Below are positions 1 through 11,250 of a stretch of 64,000 nucleotides of DNA, piece after piece. Positions within the stretch are counted from its first letter, which is position 1, and each line of letters starts with the position of its first letter. Where the stretch lies: NCBI RefSeq assembly GCF_003086295.3, contig NC_092047.1:64026054-64090053 (forward strand), in the 5' to 3' direction. The notes under the pieces were generated by a model that saw nothing but the letters and a program-made list of their open reading frames with translations, was not told the DNA's origin and did no database searches. The stretch is from Arachis hypogaea. Its lineage: Eukaryota; Streptophyta; Magnoliopsida; Fabales; Fabaceae. Made by a program: the position numbers and the translations under genes.

Positions 1-746
1 CCAGGGTTCTTAAGCACACTCTTCTTTTGCTTTGGACCTTGACTTTAACCACTCAGTCTCAAGTTTTCACTTGACACCTTCACGCCACAAGCACATGGTT
101 AGGGACAACTTGGTTTAGCCGCTTAGGCCAGGATTTTATTCCTTTAGGCCCTCCTATCCACTGATGCTCAAAGCCTTGGGATCCTTTTTATTACCTTTGC
201 CTTTTGGTTTTAAGGGCTATTGGCTTTTTGTTCTTACCTTTTGGTTTTAAGAGCTTTTGGCTTTTTCTGCTTGCTTTTTCTTTTTCTTTCTATTTTTTTC
301 TTTTTTTCGCTATTTTTTTTCTACAAGCTTTGTTCTTTGCTGCTTTTTCTTGCTTCAAGAATCATTTTTGTGATTTTTCAGATTATCAAATAACATGTCT
401 CCTTGTCATCATTCTTTCAAGAGCCAACATTTTTAACATTCTTAAACAACAACTTCAAAAGACATATGCACTGTTCAAGCATTCATTCAGAAAACAAAAA
501 GTATTGTCTCCACATCAATATAATTAAACTAAGTTAAAGGATAAATTCGAAACTCATGTACTGCTTGTTCTTTTGAATTACAACATTTTTTTCATTTAAG
601 AGAGGTGATGGATTCATAAGACATTCATAACTTTAAGACATAGTTACTAATTACTAATGATCATGTAATAAGAGACAAACATGGATAAGCACTTAACATG
701 AAGAAAACAAAAAACGGAGAATTTAAGAATAAGGAATGAATCCACC
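1..746 (-). other. 3' non-coding region of element E1
   Basis: No gene is supported here. The segment follows the env-position ORF of E1. It contains a strongly pyrimidine-rich plus strand at about 220-350, which is purine-rich in the sense of the element. Such runs occur upstream of the 3' LTR in this class, but no LTR start is seen, so the true polypurine tract is probably further left. The open frame at 204-527 is low-complexity Phe/Leu sequence and not a credible gene. Confidence 0.5.
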
Positions 747-1895
747 TTAGTGATGGTGGCATTTCCTTCTTGAGGAACCAATGATGTCCTTGAGCTCTTC
801 TATGTCTCTTCCTTGTCTTTGTTGCTCCTCCCTCATTGCTTTTTGATCTTCTCTAATTTCATGAAGGATGATGGAGTGCTCTTGATGTTCCACCCTTAAT
901 TGTCCCATGTTGGAACTTAATTCTCCTAGGGAGGTGTTTATTTGCTCCCAGTAGTTTTGTGGAGGAAAATGCATTTGAGGCATCTCCGGGATCTCATGGT
1001 GATGAGCTTCATGCGTCTCTTAAGCTCCATGAATGGGCTCTCTTGTTTGCTCCATCCTTTTCTTAGTGATGGGCTTCTCTTCCTCAATGGGAATGTCTCC
1101 TTCTATGTCAATCCCAGCCGAATTGCATAGATGGTAACTGAGGTGAGGAAAAGCTAACTTTGCCATAGTGGAAGACTTTTCAGCCACCTTGTAGAGTTCT
1201 TGAGGTATAATTTCATGAACCTCCACCTCTTCTCCAATCATGATGCTATGGATCATGATGGCCCGGTCTATAGTAACTTCAGACCGGTTGCTAGTGGGAA
1301 TGATTGAGCGTTGAATGAACTCCAACCATCCTCTAGCTACAGGCTTAAGGTCCAGTCTTCTCAGTTGAACCGGTTTGCCTTTTGAGTCAATCTTCCATTG
1401 AGCTCCTTCTACACATATGTCCACGAGGACTTGGTCCAACCTTTGATCAAAGTTGACTCTCCTTGTGTAAGGGCATGCGTTCTCTTCCATCATTGGCAAG
1501 TTGAACGCCAACCTTACATTTTCCGGACAAAAATCTAAGTAATTCCCCCGAACCATGGTGAGATAATTCTTTGGGTTTGGGTTCTTACTTTGATCATGGT
1601 TCCTTGTGATCCATGCATTAGCATAGAACTCTTGAACCATTAGAATTCCGACTTGTTGGATCGGCTTTGTTAGAACTTCCCAACCTCTTCTATGGATCTC
1701 ATGTCGGATCTCTGGATACTCATTTCTTTTGAGTTTGAAAGGGACCTCGGGGATCACCTTCTTCTTGGCCACAACATCATAGAGGTGGTCTTGATGAGCT
1801 TTGGAGATGAATCTTTCCATCTCCTATGACTCGGAGGTGGAAGCTTTTGTCTTCCCTTTCCCTTTTCTAGAGGATTCTCCGGTCTTAGGTGCCAT
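747..1895 (-). pseudogene. env-position ORF with putative plant transposon protein domain
   Basis: A single minus-strand frame starts at ATG 1893-1895 with a short basic Lys/Gly/Ser-rich leader. It is broken by TAG at 1824-1826, continues through a 266-residue block (1820-1020), meets TAA at 1020-1022, and ends at 747 after a Glu/Gln/Arg-rich stretch that looks like a coiled coil. The middle block resembles the 'putative plant transposon protein' domain (PF20167-like) found after gag-pol in Athila-type elements. That is recognition by eye, not a search. No signal peptide or fusion-peptide-like feature is visible, so an envelope role is not supported; the name refers only to its position. The two stops make this copy a pseudogene unless suppressed. 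Confidence 0.75.
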
Positions 1896-2436
1896 CAATG
1901 GTAATGAAAAAACAAAAAGCTTATGCTTTTACCACACCAAACTTAGAATTTTGCTTGCCCTCGAGCAAGAGAAGAAAGAATAGATGAAGAAGAAGAAGAA
2001 AATATGGAGGAGAGGAGGGAAAGGTGTATTCGGCCAAGAAGAGAAGAGAGGGTTGTGTGGTGTGAAAATGAGGAAGAATGGAAGGCTTTATATAGGGAAG
2101 GGAGGGGGGTAAGGTTCGGCCATAAGGGTGGGTTTTGGGTGGGAAATTGATTTTGAATTTTGAAGGTAGGTGGAGTTTATGAGGTAGGTTTATGGGGAAG
2201 AGTGGATGGATGTGAGTGGTGAAGTGGTGATAGGGAAGAGAGATTGAGGTGATAGGTGAAGAGTTTTGGGGAAGAGTGTTTATTGGGAAGAGAAGATGAA
2301 CATTGAGAAGAGGGAAGAGAGTGAGCGGTGGTAGGTGGGGATCCTGTGGGGTCCACAGATGCTGAGATGATCCTGTGGGGTCCACAGATCCTGAGGTATC
2401 AAGGAATTGCATTCCTGCACCAATTAGGCATGTAAA
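1896..2436 (-). other. spacer upstream of env-position ORF, with paired palindromes
   Basis: No gene is supported; the open frame here is low complexity. The motif ACACCAAACTTAG lies at 1934. Two copies of CTGTGGGGTCCACAG, themselves near-palindromic, lie at 2344 and 2373, about 30 bp apart. This is close to the period of the adjacent palindrome array. In the sense of the element this would be 5' untranslated sequence of the second ORF. Confidence 0.5.
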
Positions 2437-2453
2437 ATGCCTTTGCATGCAAT

Positions 2454-2666
2454 TCTGGCGTTTAAACGCCAAACTGATGTTTGTTCTGGGCATTCAACGC
2501 CGAGATGCAGCATCATTCTGGCATTGAACGCCAGCCAGATGCTTGTTTCTGGCGTTCAGCGCCAGCTCTTCTTCACTGTGCATTTCTGGCGTCTGAACGC
2601 CAGGATGCTGCTTGTTTCTGGCGTTGAACGCCAGACAGATACTCCTTACTGGCGTTTAAACGCCAG
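2454..2666. repeat. array of seven 31-37 bp-spaced palindromes
   Basis: Seven imperfect to perfect palindromes of the form CTGGCGTTNAACGCCAG are centred near 2463, 2494, 2526, 2557, 2594, 2626 and 2658. Spacing is 31-32 bp except for one 37 bp step. The last copy, CTGGCGTTTAAACGCCAG, is perfect. Sequence between palindromes is not conserved. Similar palindromes with the same spacing occur in the LTRs at 8374-8485 and 14385-14495. Function is unknown; hairpin formation in RNA is plausible from the sequence. Confidence 0.9.
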
Positions 2667-2878
2667 TGAGTTCCTCCTCCAGGGTGTGATTTTTCTTCTG
2701 CTATTTTTTATTCTGTTTTCAATTTTTATATTTATTTTGTGACTCCACATGATCATGAACCTAATAAAACATGAAATAACAATAAAAATAAATTAAAATT
2801 AGATAAATAAAGATTGGGTTGTCTCCTAACAAGCGCTTCTTTAATGTCAATAGCTTGACAGTGGGCTCTCATAGAGCC

Positions 2879-5209
2879 TCACAGATGTTCAGAGCATTGT
2901 TGAGACTCCCCAACACCAAACTTAGAGTTTGGATATGGGAGTTCAACACCAAACTTAGAGTTTGGTTGTGGCCTCCCAACACCAAACTTAGAGTTTGACT
3001 GTGGGGGCTCTGGTTGACTCTGTTTTGAGAGAAGCTTACTGTGCCTCTTTTCCATGTTTACAGAAGGATGTCCTTGAGTTTTAAACTCAAGGGAGTCCTC
3101 ATTTAATTGAAGGACTAATTCACCTCTGTCAACATCAATCACAGCTCTTGCTGTGGCTAGGAAGGGTCTTCCAAGGATGATGGATTCATCCTCATCCTTC
3201 CCAGTATCTAGGACTATGAAATCAGCAGGGATGTAAAGGCCTTCAACCTTTACTAACACGTCCTCTACTTGTCCATAAGCCTGTTTTCTTGAATTGTCTG
3301 CCATCTCTAATGAGATTTTAGCAGCTTGCACCCCAAAGATTCCCAGTTTCTCTATTACAGAGAGGGGCATGAGGTTTATCCCTGAACCAAGGTCACACAG
3401 AGCCTTCTCAAAGGTCATGGTGCCTATGGTACAAGGTATTAGGAACTTTCCAGGATCCTGTTTCTTCTGAGGCAATGTCAGCTGATCCAGATCACTTAGT
3501 TCATTGGTGAACAAGGGAGGTTCATCCTTCCAAGTCTCAATACCAAATAATTTGGCATTCAGCTTCATGATTGCACCAAGGTACTTGGTAACTTGCTCCT
3601 TAGTAACATCCTCATTCTCTTCAGAAGAGGAATACTCATCAAAACTCATGAATGGCATAAGGAGGTTCAATGGAATCTCTATGGTCTCTAGATGAGTCTC
3701 AGATTCCTTTGGTTCCTCAGAGGGGAACTCCTTATTGATCACTGGACGTCCCAGGAGGTCTTCCTTACTGGGATTCATGTCCTTCCCTTCCTCCTTGGGT
3801 CCGGCCATGATGGTTATGTCAATGGCCTTGCACTCTCCTTTTGGATTTTCTTCTGTATTGCTTGGGAGAGTACTAGGAGGGATTTCAGTGATCCTTTTAC
3901 TCAGCTGGCCCACTTGTGCTTCCAAATTTCTAATGGAGGACCTTGTTTTATTTATGAAACTCACAGAGGCCTTAGATAGATCAGAGACTAAGTTTGCTAA
4001 ATTAGAGGTATTTTGTTCAGAATTCTCTGTCTGTTGCTGAGTGGATGATGGAAAAGGCTTGCTATTGCTAAACCTATTTCTTCTACCATTATTAAAGCCT
4101 TGTTGAGGCTTTTGATCCTTCCATGAGAGATTTGGGTGATTTTTCCATGAAGGATTATAGGTGTTTCCATAGGGTTCACCCATGTAATTCACCTCTGCTA
4201 TTGCAGGGTTTTCAGGATCATAAGCTTCTTCTTCAGAAGACGCATCTTGAGTACTGTTGGATGCAGCTTGCATTCCATTCAGACTCTGAAAAATCATATT
4301 GACTTGCTGAGTCAATATTTTATTCTGAGCCAATATGGCATTCAGAGTATCAATTTCAAGAACTCCCTTCTTCTGAGGCGTCCCATCACTCACAGGATTC
4401 CTCTCAGAAGTGTACATGAACTAGTTATTAGCAACCATGTCAATGAGTTCTTGAGCTTCTGCAAGCATTTTCTTTAGGTGAATGGATCCACCTGCAGAAG
4501 TATCCAATGACATCTTAGCTAATTCAGACAGACCATCATAGAATATATCCAGGATGGTCCATTCTGAAAGCATGTCAGAAGGACACTTTTTGGTCAGTTG
4601 CTTGTATCTCTCCCAAGCTTCATAGAGGGATTCACCTTCTTTCTGTCTGAAGGTTTGAACATCCACTCTAAGCTTGCTCAGATTTTATGGAGGAAAGAAC
4701 TTGGCTAAGAAAGCTGTGACCAGCTTATCCCAAGAGTTCAGGCTATCTTTGGGTTGAGAGTCCAACCACACTCTAGCTCTGTCTCTTACAGCAAAAGGGA
4801 AAAGCATGAGCCTGTAGACTTCAGGATCTACTCCATTAGTCTTAACAGTATCACAGATCTGCAAAAATTCAGTTAAGAACTGAAAAGGATCTTCGGATGG
4901 AAGTCCATGGAACTTGCAGTTCTGCTGCATCAGAGAAACTAATTGAGGTTTCAGCTCAAAATTGTTTGCTCCAATGGTGGGGATGGAGATGCTTCTTCCA
5001 TGTAAATTGGAGTTAGGTGCAGTAAAGTCACCAAGCATCCTCCTTGCATTATTATTATTTTTGGCTGCCATCTCCTCTTCCTGTTCGAAAATTTCTGAAA
5101 GGTGCTTGCTGGATTGTTGTAATTTAGCTTCTCTTAGTTTTCTCTTCAGAGTCCTTTCAGGTTCAGGGTCTGCTTCAACAAGAATGTTCTTGTCCTTGCT
5201 CCTGCTCAT
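2879..5209 (-). pseudogene. gag-protease frame of element E1
   Basis: This encodes Athila-type structural gag fused to an aspartic protease. The chosen start is ATG 5207-5209 (MSRSKDKN), which matches the E2 copy. The gag core (about 5050-4430) includes a block around LPSEDP and FPFAVRDRARVWLDSQP. The protease has the DLGS active-site signature in ALCDLGSGINLMP (about 3400) and a downstream ILGRPFL motif. The C-terminus carries three copies of NSKFGVG/E. Two in-frame nonsense codons, TAA at 4685-4687 and TAG at 4421-4423, both replace Gln relative to E2 or the surrounding motif. Apart from these the frame is continuous. The protein would form particles and mature itself if expressed from an intact copy. 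Confidence 0.88.
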
Positions 5210-5251
5210 ATGAAAAAGAGAGAACAGAAAAATAATAATAATAGGGATCAT

Positions 5252-7129
5252 TTTTTACCCAAGTATAGAGGTTCCCTTTGTGAGTAGAAGGAAAGAAGAA
5301 GAAAAGAATGTAATGTAAAGAAAGAAACACAAGGGTGAAGAGAGCAGAGATGTGAGATGAAGAGAAGTGTTAGTAGATGAATAATTAAATAGAAGGAGAT
5401 GAAAGAGAAAGAGAATTTTCGAAAATTATTTTGAAAAATGGTTAGTGATTTTCAAAAATAGTTTTTGAAAAAGGTTAGTAATTTTCGAAAATTAGGAATA
5501 AAATTAAAATCAAAAATTAAAATAATTAGTTAATTAAAAAGAAATTTTGAAAAAGAGGGAGATATTTTCGAAAATTAGAGAGAAAGTTAGTTAGGTAGTT
5601 TTGAAAAAGATAAGAAACAAACAAAAAGTTAGTTAGTTAGTTGAAACAAATTTTGAAAATCAATTTTGAAAAGATAAGAAGATAAGAAGTTAGAAAAGAT
5701 ATTTTAAAATCAAATTTTTGAAAAAGATATGATTTTGAAAAAGATAAGATAAAAAAGATATTTTTAAAAAGATATGATTGAAATTAGTTTTGCAAAAGAT
5801 TTGATTTTTAAAATCACAATTAATGACTTGATTCACAAGAAATCACAAAATATGATTCTAGAACTTAAAGTTTGAATCTTTCTTAACAAGTAAGTAACAA
5901 ACTTGAAATTTTTGAATCAAAACATTAATTGATGATGTTATTTTCGAAAATTATGTGATAAAGATAAGAAAAAGATTTTTTGAAAAATATTTTTAAAATT
6001 TTCGAAAATAACTAAGAAAAATGAAAAAGATTTGATTTTTGAAAAAGATTTTGAAAAGATAAGATTTTTAAATTGAAAATTTGATTTGACTCATAAAAAC
6101 AACTAGATTTTAAAAATTTTTGAAAAAGTCAAATCTAATTTTCAAAATTTTAAGAGAGAAAAAGGGAAAGATATTTTTTTTTTGAATTTTTTTTTGAATT
6201 TTTATGATGAGAGAGAAAAACATGAAAATGATGCAATGCATGAAAATTTTTAGATCAAAACAATGAATGCATGCAAGAATGCTATGAATGTCAAGATGAA
6301 CACCAAGAACACTTTGAAGATCATGATGAACATCAAGAACATATTTTTGAAAAAATTTTTAATGCAAAGAAAACATGCAAGACACCAAACTTAGAAATCT
6401 TTCATGTTCAGACACTATGAATGCAAAAATGCACATGAAAAACAAGAAAAGATGCAAAACAAGAAAACATCAAGATCAAACAAGAAGACTTACTAAGAAC
6501 AACTTGAAGATCATGAAGAACACTATGAGTGCATGATTTTTTCGAAAAATGCAAGATGAACATGCAATTGACACCAAACTTAAAATCTGACTTAAGACTC
6601 AAACAAGAAACACAAAATACTTTTGATTTTTATGATTTTCTAATTTTTTTGTATTTTTATTTTATATTTTTCGAAAATTAGTGTGAAAAAGAAAAAATAA
6701 GGATTCCAAAATTTTTAATATGAATTCCAGGAATCTTGTGTTCTTAGTCTAAAGCTCCGATCTGAGGGTTAGACATGGCTTAATAGCCAGCCAAGCTTTA
6801 GAAGATATTGATACTTTCCATGTATAGAGCAACTAAGTGTGTGAGAATCAACAAGCTCTTGTGATGATAAGTTGAAACCCCAGTCCAAAAGATTAGACAT
6901 GGCTTACATCCAGCCAGGATTCAACAAATCATCATGAAACACTAGAATTCATTCTTAAAAATTCTGAAGAAAAATATATTTTTGAAAACATTGATTTTAA
7001 AATATATTTTTTTTCGAAAATAAAGGAGAAATTTTTGAATATTTTTGAAAAATTTTTGAAAATAAAACAAAAAAAAATTACCTAATCTGAGCAACAAGAT
7101 GAACCGTCAGTTGTCCAAACTCAAACAAT
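5252..7129 (-). other. A+T-rich 5' leader of element E1
   Basis: About 1.9 kb lie between the primer binding site and gag. No gene is supported. The stretch is filled with variants of GAAAAAGAT and the palindrome TTTTCGAAAA (for example near 5416, 5482, 5567, 5941, 5999, 6668 and 7012). The motif ACACCAAACTTA appears at 6382 and 6571. The E2 leader (11251-13087) has the same composition, and element D shares part of it, so this is a family trait rather than random decay. Confidence 0.7.
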
Positions 7130-7146
7130 CCCCGGCAACGGCACCA
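7130..7146 (-). other. primer binding site of E1 (tRNA-Asp type)
   Basis: On the minus strand this reads TGGTGCCGTTGCCGGGG, nine bases inside the LTR end at 7156. It resembles the tRNA-Asp-complementary site used by many Athila/Tat elements, with T for C at the fourth position. It fixes the orientation of E1 and identifies 7156-8859 as its 5' LTR. Confidence 0.8.
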
Positions 7147-7155
7147 AAAACTTGG

Positions 7156-8859
7156 TGCACGAAATTGTGATCTCAGGCAACAGTGCCAAAAACTCTGTAC
7201 GCACGTCTTAATAAATTGTTTTTCATTCACAACTTCGATACAACTAACCAGCAAGTGCATTGGGTCGTCCAAGTAATAAAACCTTACGTGAGTAAGGGTC
7301 GATCCCACGGAGATTGTTGGTATGAAGCAAGCTATGGTCATCTTGTAAATCTCAGTCAGGCGGATAATAATTGATTATGGAGTTTTCGAAAATAATACTA
7401 ATTAAACAGAAAATAAAGATAGAAATACTAATGTATGTTATTGGTGAGAATTTTAGATAAATGTATAGAGATGCCTTCGTCCCTCTGAACTTCTGCTTTC
7501 CTGCTGTCTTCATCCAATCAGTCCTACTCCTTTCTATGGCTGGCTTTATGTAAGGACATCACCGTTGTCAATGGCTACTTTTCATCATCTCTGGAAAATG
7601 ATCCGATGAGCTGTCACTGCATGGCTAATCGTCTGGAGGCATCACCGCGGTCAATGGCTGCATCCTATCCTCTTGTGAAAATGGTCCAAATGCTCTGTCA
7701 CAGCACGGCTAATCATCTGAGGTTCTCGATCATACTGGAATAGGATTCACCCTCCTTTTGTGTCTGTCACTACGCCCAGCACTCGCGAGTTTGAAGTTCG
7801 TTACAGTCATTCAATCCCAGAATCCTACTCGAAATACCACAGACAAGGTTTAGACTTTCCGGATTCTCATGAATGCTGCCATCAATCTAGCTTATACCAC
7901 GAAGATTTTGATTAAGAGATCCAAGAGATAATCATCCAATCTAAGGTGGAACGGAAGTGGTTGTCAGGCACGCGTTCGCGGGGGAATGATGATGATTGTC
8001 ACGTTCATCACATTCATGTTGAAGTGCGAATGAATATCTTAGAAGCGGAATAAGTTGAGTTGAATAGAAAAACAGTAGTACTTTGCATTAATTCATGAGG
8101 AACAGCAGAGCTCCACACCTTAATCTATGGAGTGTAGAAACTCTACCGTTTGAAAATACATAAGTGAGAGGTCCAGGCATGGCCGAATGGCCAGTCCCCA
8201 TGATCTATGAACCAGACGTCCCAAGACGTCTAATACAATAGTAAAAAATTCTATTTATAATAAACTAGCTACTAGGGTTTACAGAAGTAAGTAATTGATG
8301 CATAAATCCACTTCCGGGGACCACTTGGTGTGTGCTTGGGCTGAGCTTGAATGTTACACGTGCAGAGGTTCTTTCTGGAGTTGAACGCTAGGTTGTAACA
8401 TGTTTCTGGCGTTCAACTCTGGTTTGTGACGTGTTTCTGGCGTTTAACTCCAGACAGCAGCGTAGAACTGGTGTTCAACGCCCTTTTACATCGTCTAAAC
8501 TCGGTCAAAGTATGGACTATTATATATTTTTGGAAAGCCCTGGATGTCTACTTTCTAACGCAATTAAAAGCGCACCATTTTGAGTTCTGTAGCTCCAGAA
8601 AATCCACTTTGAGTGCAGGGAGGTCAGAATTCAACAACATCAGCAGTCCTTCTTCAACCTCTGAATCTGATTTTTGCTCAAGTCCCTCAATTTCAGTTAG
8701 AAAATACCTGAAATCATAGAAAAATACACAAACTCATAGTAAAGTCCAGAAATGTGAATTTAACATAAAAACTAATGAAAACATCCCTAAAAGTAACTAG
8801 ATTCTACTAAAAACATACTAAAAACAATGCCAAAAAGCGTATAAATTATCCGCTCATCA
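7156..8859 (-). repeat. LTR shared by E1 (5') and E2 (3')
   Basis: 1704 bp. On the minus strand it begins TGATGAGCGGATAAT and ends TTTCGTGCA. One side is followed by the E1 primer binding site. The other abuts the 3' end of E2 (8860 on), giving a LTR-internal-LTR-internal arrangement. It includes a TATA-like stretch at about 8517-8530, a conserved block at 8533-8630, and four palindromes of the CTGGCGTT/AACGCCAG type at 8374, 8406, 8437 and 8468. The truncated LTR at 13114-14725 is the recognisable but diverged partner. Confidence 0.85.
8517..8630 (-). promoter_or_regulatory. putative LTR core promoter: TATA box plus conserved block
   Basis: On the minus strand a TATA-like run (AAAATATATAATAG) follows a block of about 95 bp that is also present in the E2, D and F LTRs. 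The block includes versions of TGCACTCAAA, TTGCGTTGGAAAGC and GGGCTTT. Palindromes begin immediately downstream of the TATA-like run. Start-site position is inferred, not shown. Confidence 0.45.
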
Positions 8860-8963
8860 AAAATGAAATGAAAAAGTATTTAACATAGATAAATAAGATT
8901 GGGTTGCCTCCCAATAAGCGCTTATTTAATGTCAATAGCTTGATAGTGAGCTCTTATAGAGCT

Positions 8964-11250
8964 TCACAGACACTCAGAGCATGATGGTGGCCTCCCAACA
9001 CCAAACTTAGAGTTTGAATGTGGGGGCTCTGTTTGACTCTGTATTGAGAGAAGCTTTTCATGCTTCCTCTCCATGGTTACAGAGGAAGATCCTTGAGCCT
9101 TAAACACAAGGTAGTCCTCATTCTGTTGCAGGACTAACTCTCCTCTGTCCACATCAATCACAACTCTTGCTGCGGCTAGGAAGGGCCTTCCAAGGATGAT
9201 GCATTCATCTTCATCCTTCCTAGTGTCTAGGATTATGAAGTCAGAAGGGATGTAAAGGCCTTCAACCTTCACTATGACATCCTCTACAAGTCAATAAGCC
9301 TGTTTCATTGATTTGTCTGCCATCTCTAGTGAGATTCTTGCAGTTTGTACCTCAAAGATTCCCAGTTTCTCCATTACAGAGAGTGGTATGAGGTTAATAC
9401 TTGAACCAAGGTCACACAGAGCCTTCTCAAAGGTCATGGTGCCTATGGTGCAAGGAATTAAGAACCTTCCGAGATCCAGTTTCTTTTGAGGTAATTTCTG
9501 CTGAACCAAGGTGTTTAGTTCCTTAATGAGCAATGGAGGTCCATCCTCCCAAGTCTTATTACCAAATAGCTTGGCATTCAGCTTCATGATTGCTCCAAGA
9601 TACCGAGCAACTTACTCTTCAACAAGATCTTCATCCTCATCAAAGGAAGAATCTTCATCAGAGCACATGAACTGCAGCATTAAGTTCCATGGAATCTCTA
9701 TGGTCTCTATAGGAGCCTCATATTCCTTTGGTTCCTCAATAGGGAACTCCTTATTGGTCAGTGGACATCCAGCAAGGTCTTCCTCACTAGAAATCACTGC
9801 CTTTTTACTCTCTCCAGGTTCGGTCACTTTGGATATAGTTATGGCCTTGCACTCTCTTTTGGGATTCTCTTCTGTACTGCTTGGGAGAGTACGAGAATGA
9901 GTTTCAGTAACTCTTTTACTCAGCTGATCCACTTGTGCCTCCAGATTTCTAATGGAGGACATTATTTCAGTCATGAAACTGTGAGTGGTCTTAGTTAGAT
10001 CAGAGACTATGGTTGCTAAGTCAGAGAGGCTCTGCCTAGAATTCTCTGTCTGTTGCTGAGACGATGATGGAAAAGGTTTGCTATTGCCAAACAGAATTCT
10101 TCCATCATTATTATTATTATTGAAGCCTTGATTAGGCTTCTGCTGATCCTTCCATGAGAAATTAGGATGATTTCTCCATGAAGGATTGTAAGTGTTTCCA
10201 TAGGATTCTCCCATGTAATTCACTTCTTCCATTTCAGGATTCTCAGGATCATAAGCTTCTCCTTCAGAGGAAGCTTCTTTAGTATTGCCGGATGCAGCTT
10301 GCATTCCAGTCAGATTCTGAGAAATCATATTGACTTGCTGAGTCAATATTTTATTCTGAGCCAATATAGCATTCAGAGTATCAATCTCAAGAACTCCTTT
10401 CTTCTGAGTCATCCCATTATTCACATGATTTTTTTTAGAAGTATACATGAACTGGTTATTTGCAACTATTTCAATGAGTTCCTGGGCTTCTGCGGGTGTT
10501 TTCTTCAGATGAAGAGATCCACCAGCAGAGTGGTCCAATGACATCTTGGACAATTCAAACAAACCATCATAGAATATACCTAAGATGCTCCATTCTAAAA
10601 GCATGTCAGAAGGACACAATTTGATCAGTTGTTTGTATCTTTTCCAAGGTTCATAGAGGGATTCACCTTCCTTCTATCTAAAGATTTGGACTTCCACTCT
10701 AAGCTTGCTCATCTTTTGAGGTGGAAAGAATTTGGCCAAGAAAGCATTGACCAACTTTTCCCAAGAGTTCAGGCTTTCTCTAGGTTGTGAGTCCAACCAT
10801 ATCCTAGCTCTGTCTCTTACAGCAAAGGGAAAAAGCATAAGTCTGTAGACCTTGGGATCAACCCCATTGGTCTTAACAGTGTCATAGATTTTCAAGAATT
10901 TAACTAAGAAATGATGAAGATCTTCCAATGGAAGTCCATGAAACTTGCAATTCTGCTGTATTAGAGAAACTAATTGAGGCTTAAGCTCAAAGTTGTTTGC
11001 TCCAATTGCAGGAATTGAGATGCTTCTTCCATAGAAGTTGGAAGTTGGTGTAGTAAAGTCACCAAGAATCTTCCTTGCATCTCCACCATTGTTCTCAGGT
11101 TCGACTGCCATGTCTGCCTCTTTTTTCGAAATTTGCTGTAAGGTCCTCTCCAGAGTGTTGTGCTTTAGCTTCTCTTAGCTTCCTCTTCAGAGTCCTTTCA
11201 GGTTCAGGATCAGCTTCAACAAGAATGTCTTTATCCCTATTCCTGCTCAT
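8964..11250 (-). pseudogene. gag-protease frame of element E2
   Basis: Homologous along its length to the E1 frame. The start at ATG 11248-11250 (MSRNRDKD) is followed by a frame change near 11120. In-frame stops lie at 10674-10676 (TAG), 9612-9614 (TAA) and 9291-9293 (TGA). The gag core, the DLGS protease signature (ALCDLGSSINLIP, about 9415) and ILGRPFL are still readable. The C-terminal NSKFGVG motif occurs once, against three times in E1. E2 looks older or less constrained than E1. No polymerase domains follow. Confidence 0.85.

Larger units (their letters stand above)
1..8859 (-). mobile_element. Athila-like gypsy element E1, 3' end outside window
   Basis: Read on the minus strand the order is 5' LTR (7156-8859), tRNA-Asp-type primer binding site, A+T-rich leader, gag-protease frame (5209-2879), a palindrome array, an env-position ORF (1895-747), then non-coding sequence running off the left edge. 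No reverse transcriptase, RNase H or integrase is recognisable, so the element would depend on enzymes supplied in trans. This gag-PR-only layout matches non-autonomous Athila-type elements common in legumes (family knowledge). The 3' LTR and target duplication lie outside the window. Confidence 0.85.

Noticed and set aside
204..527. Phe/Leu-rich open frame resembling membrane segments
   Set aside because: Pyrimidine-rich low-complexity sequence in a retroelement 3' region; no conserved motif.
1020..1820. Calling the E1 second ORF a true viral envelope gene
   Set aside because: No signal peptide, transmembrane anchor or cleavage site is visible; only its position matches.
2454..2666. Regularly spaced palindromic repeats resembling a CRISPR array
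   Set aside because: Repeats are degenerate palindromes inside a plant retrotransposon, spacers are only ~14 bp, there are no cas genes, and the same motif occurs in LTRs.
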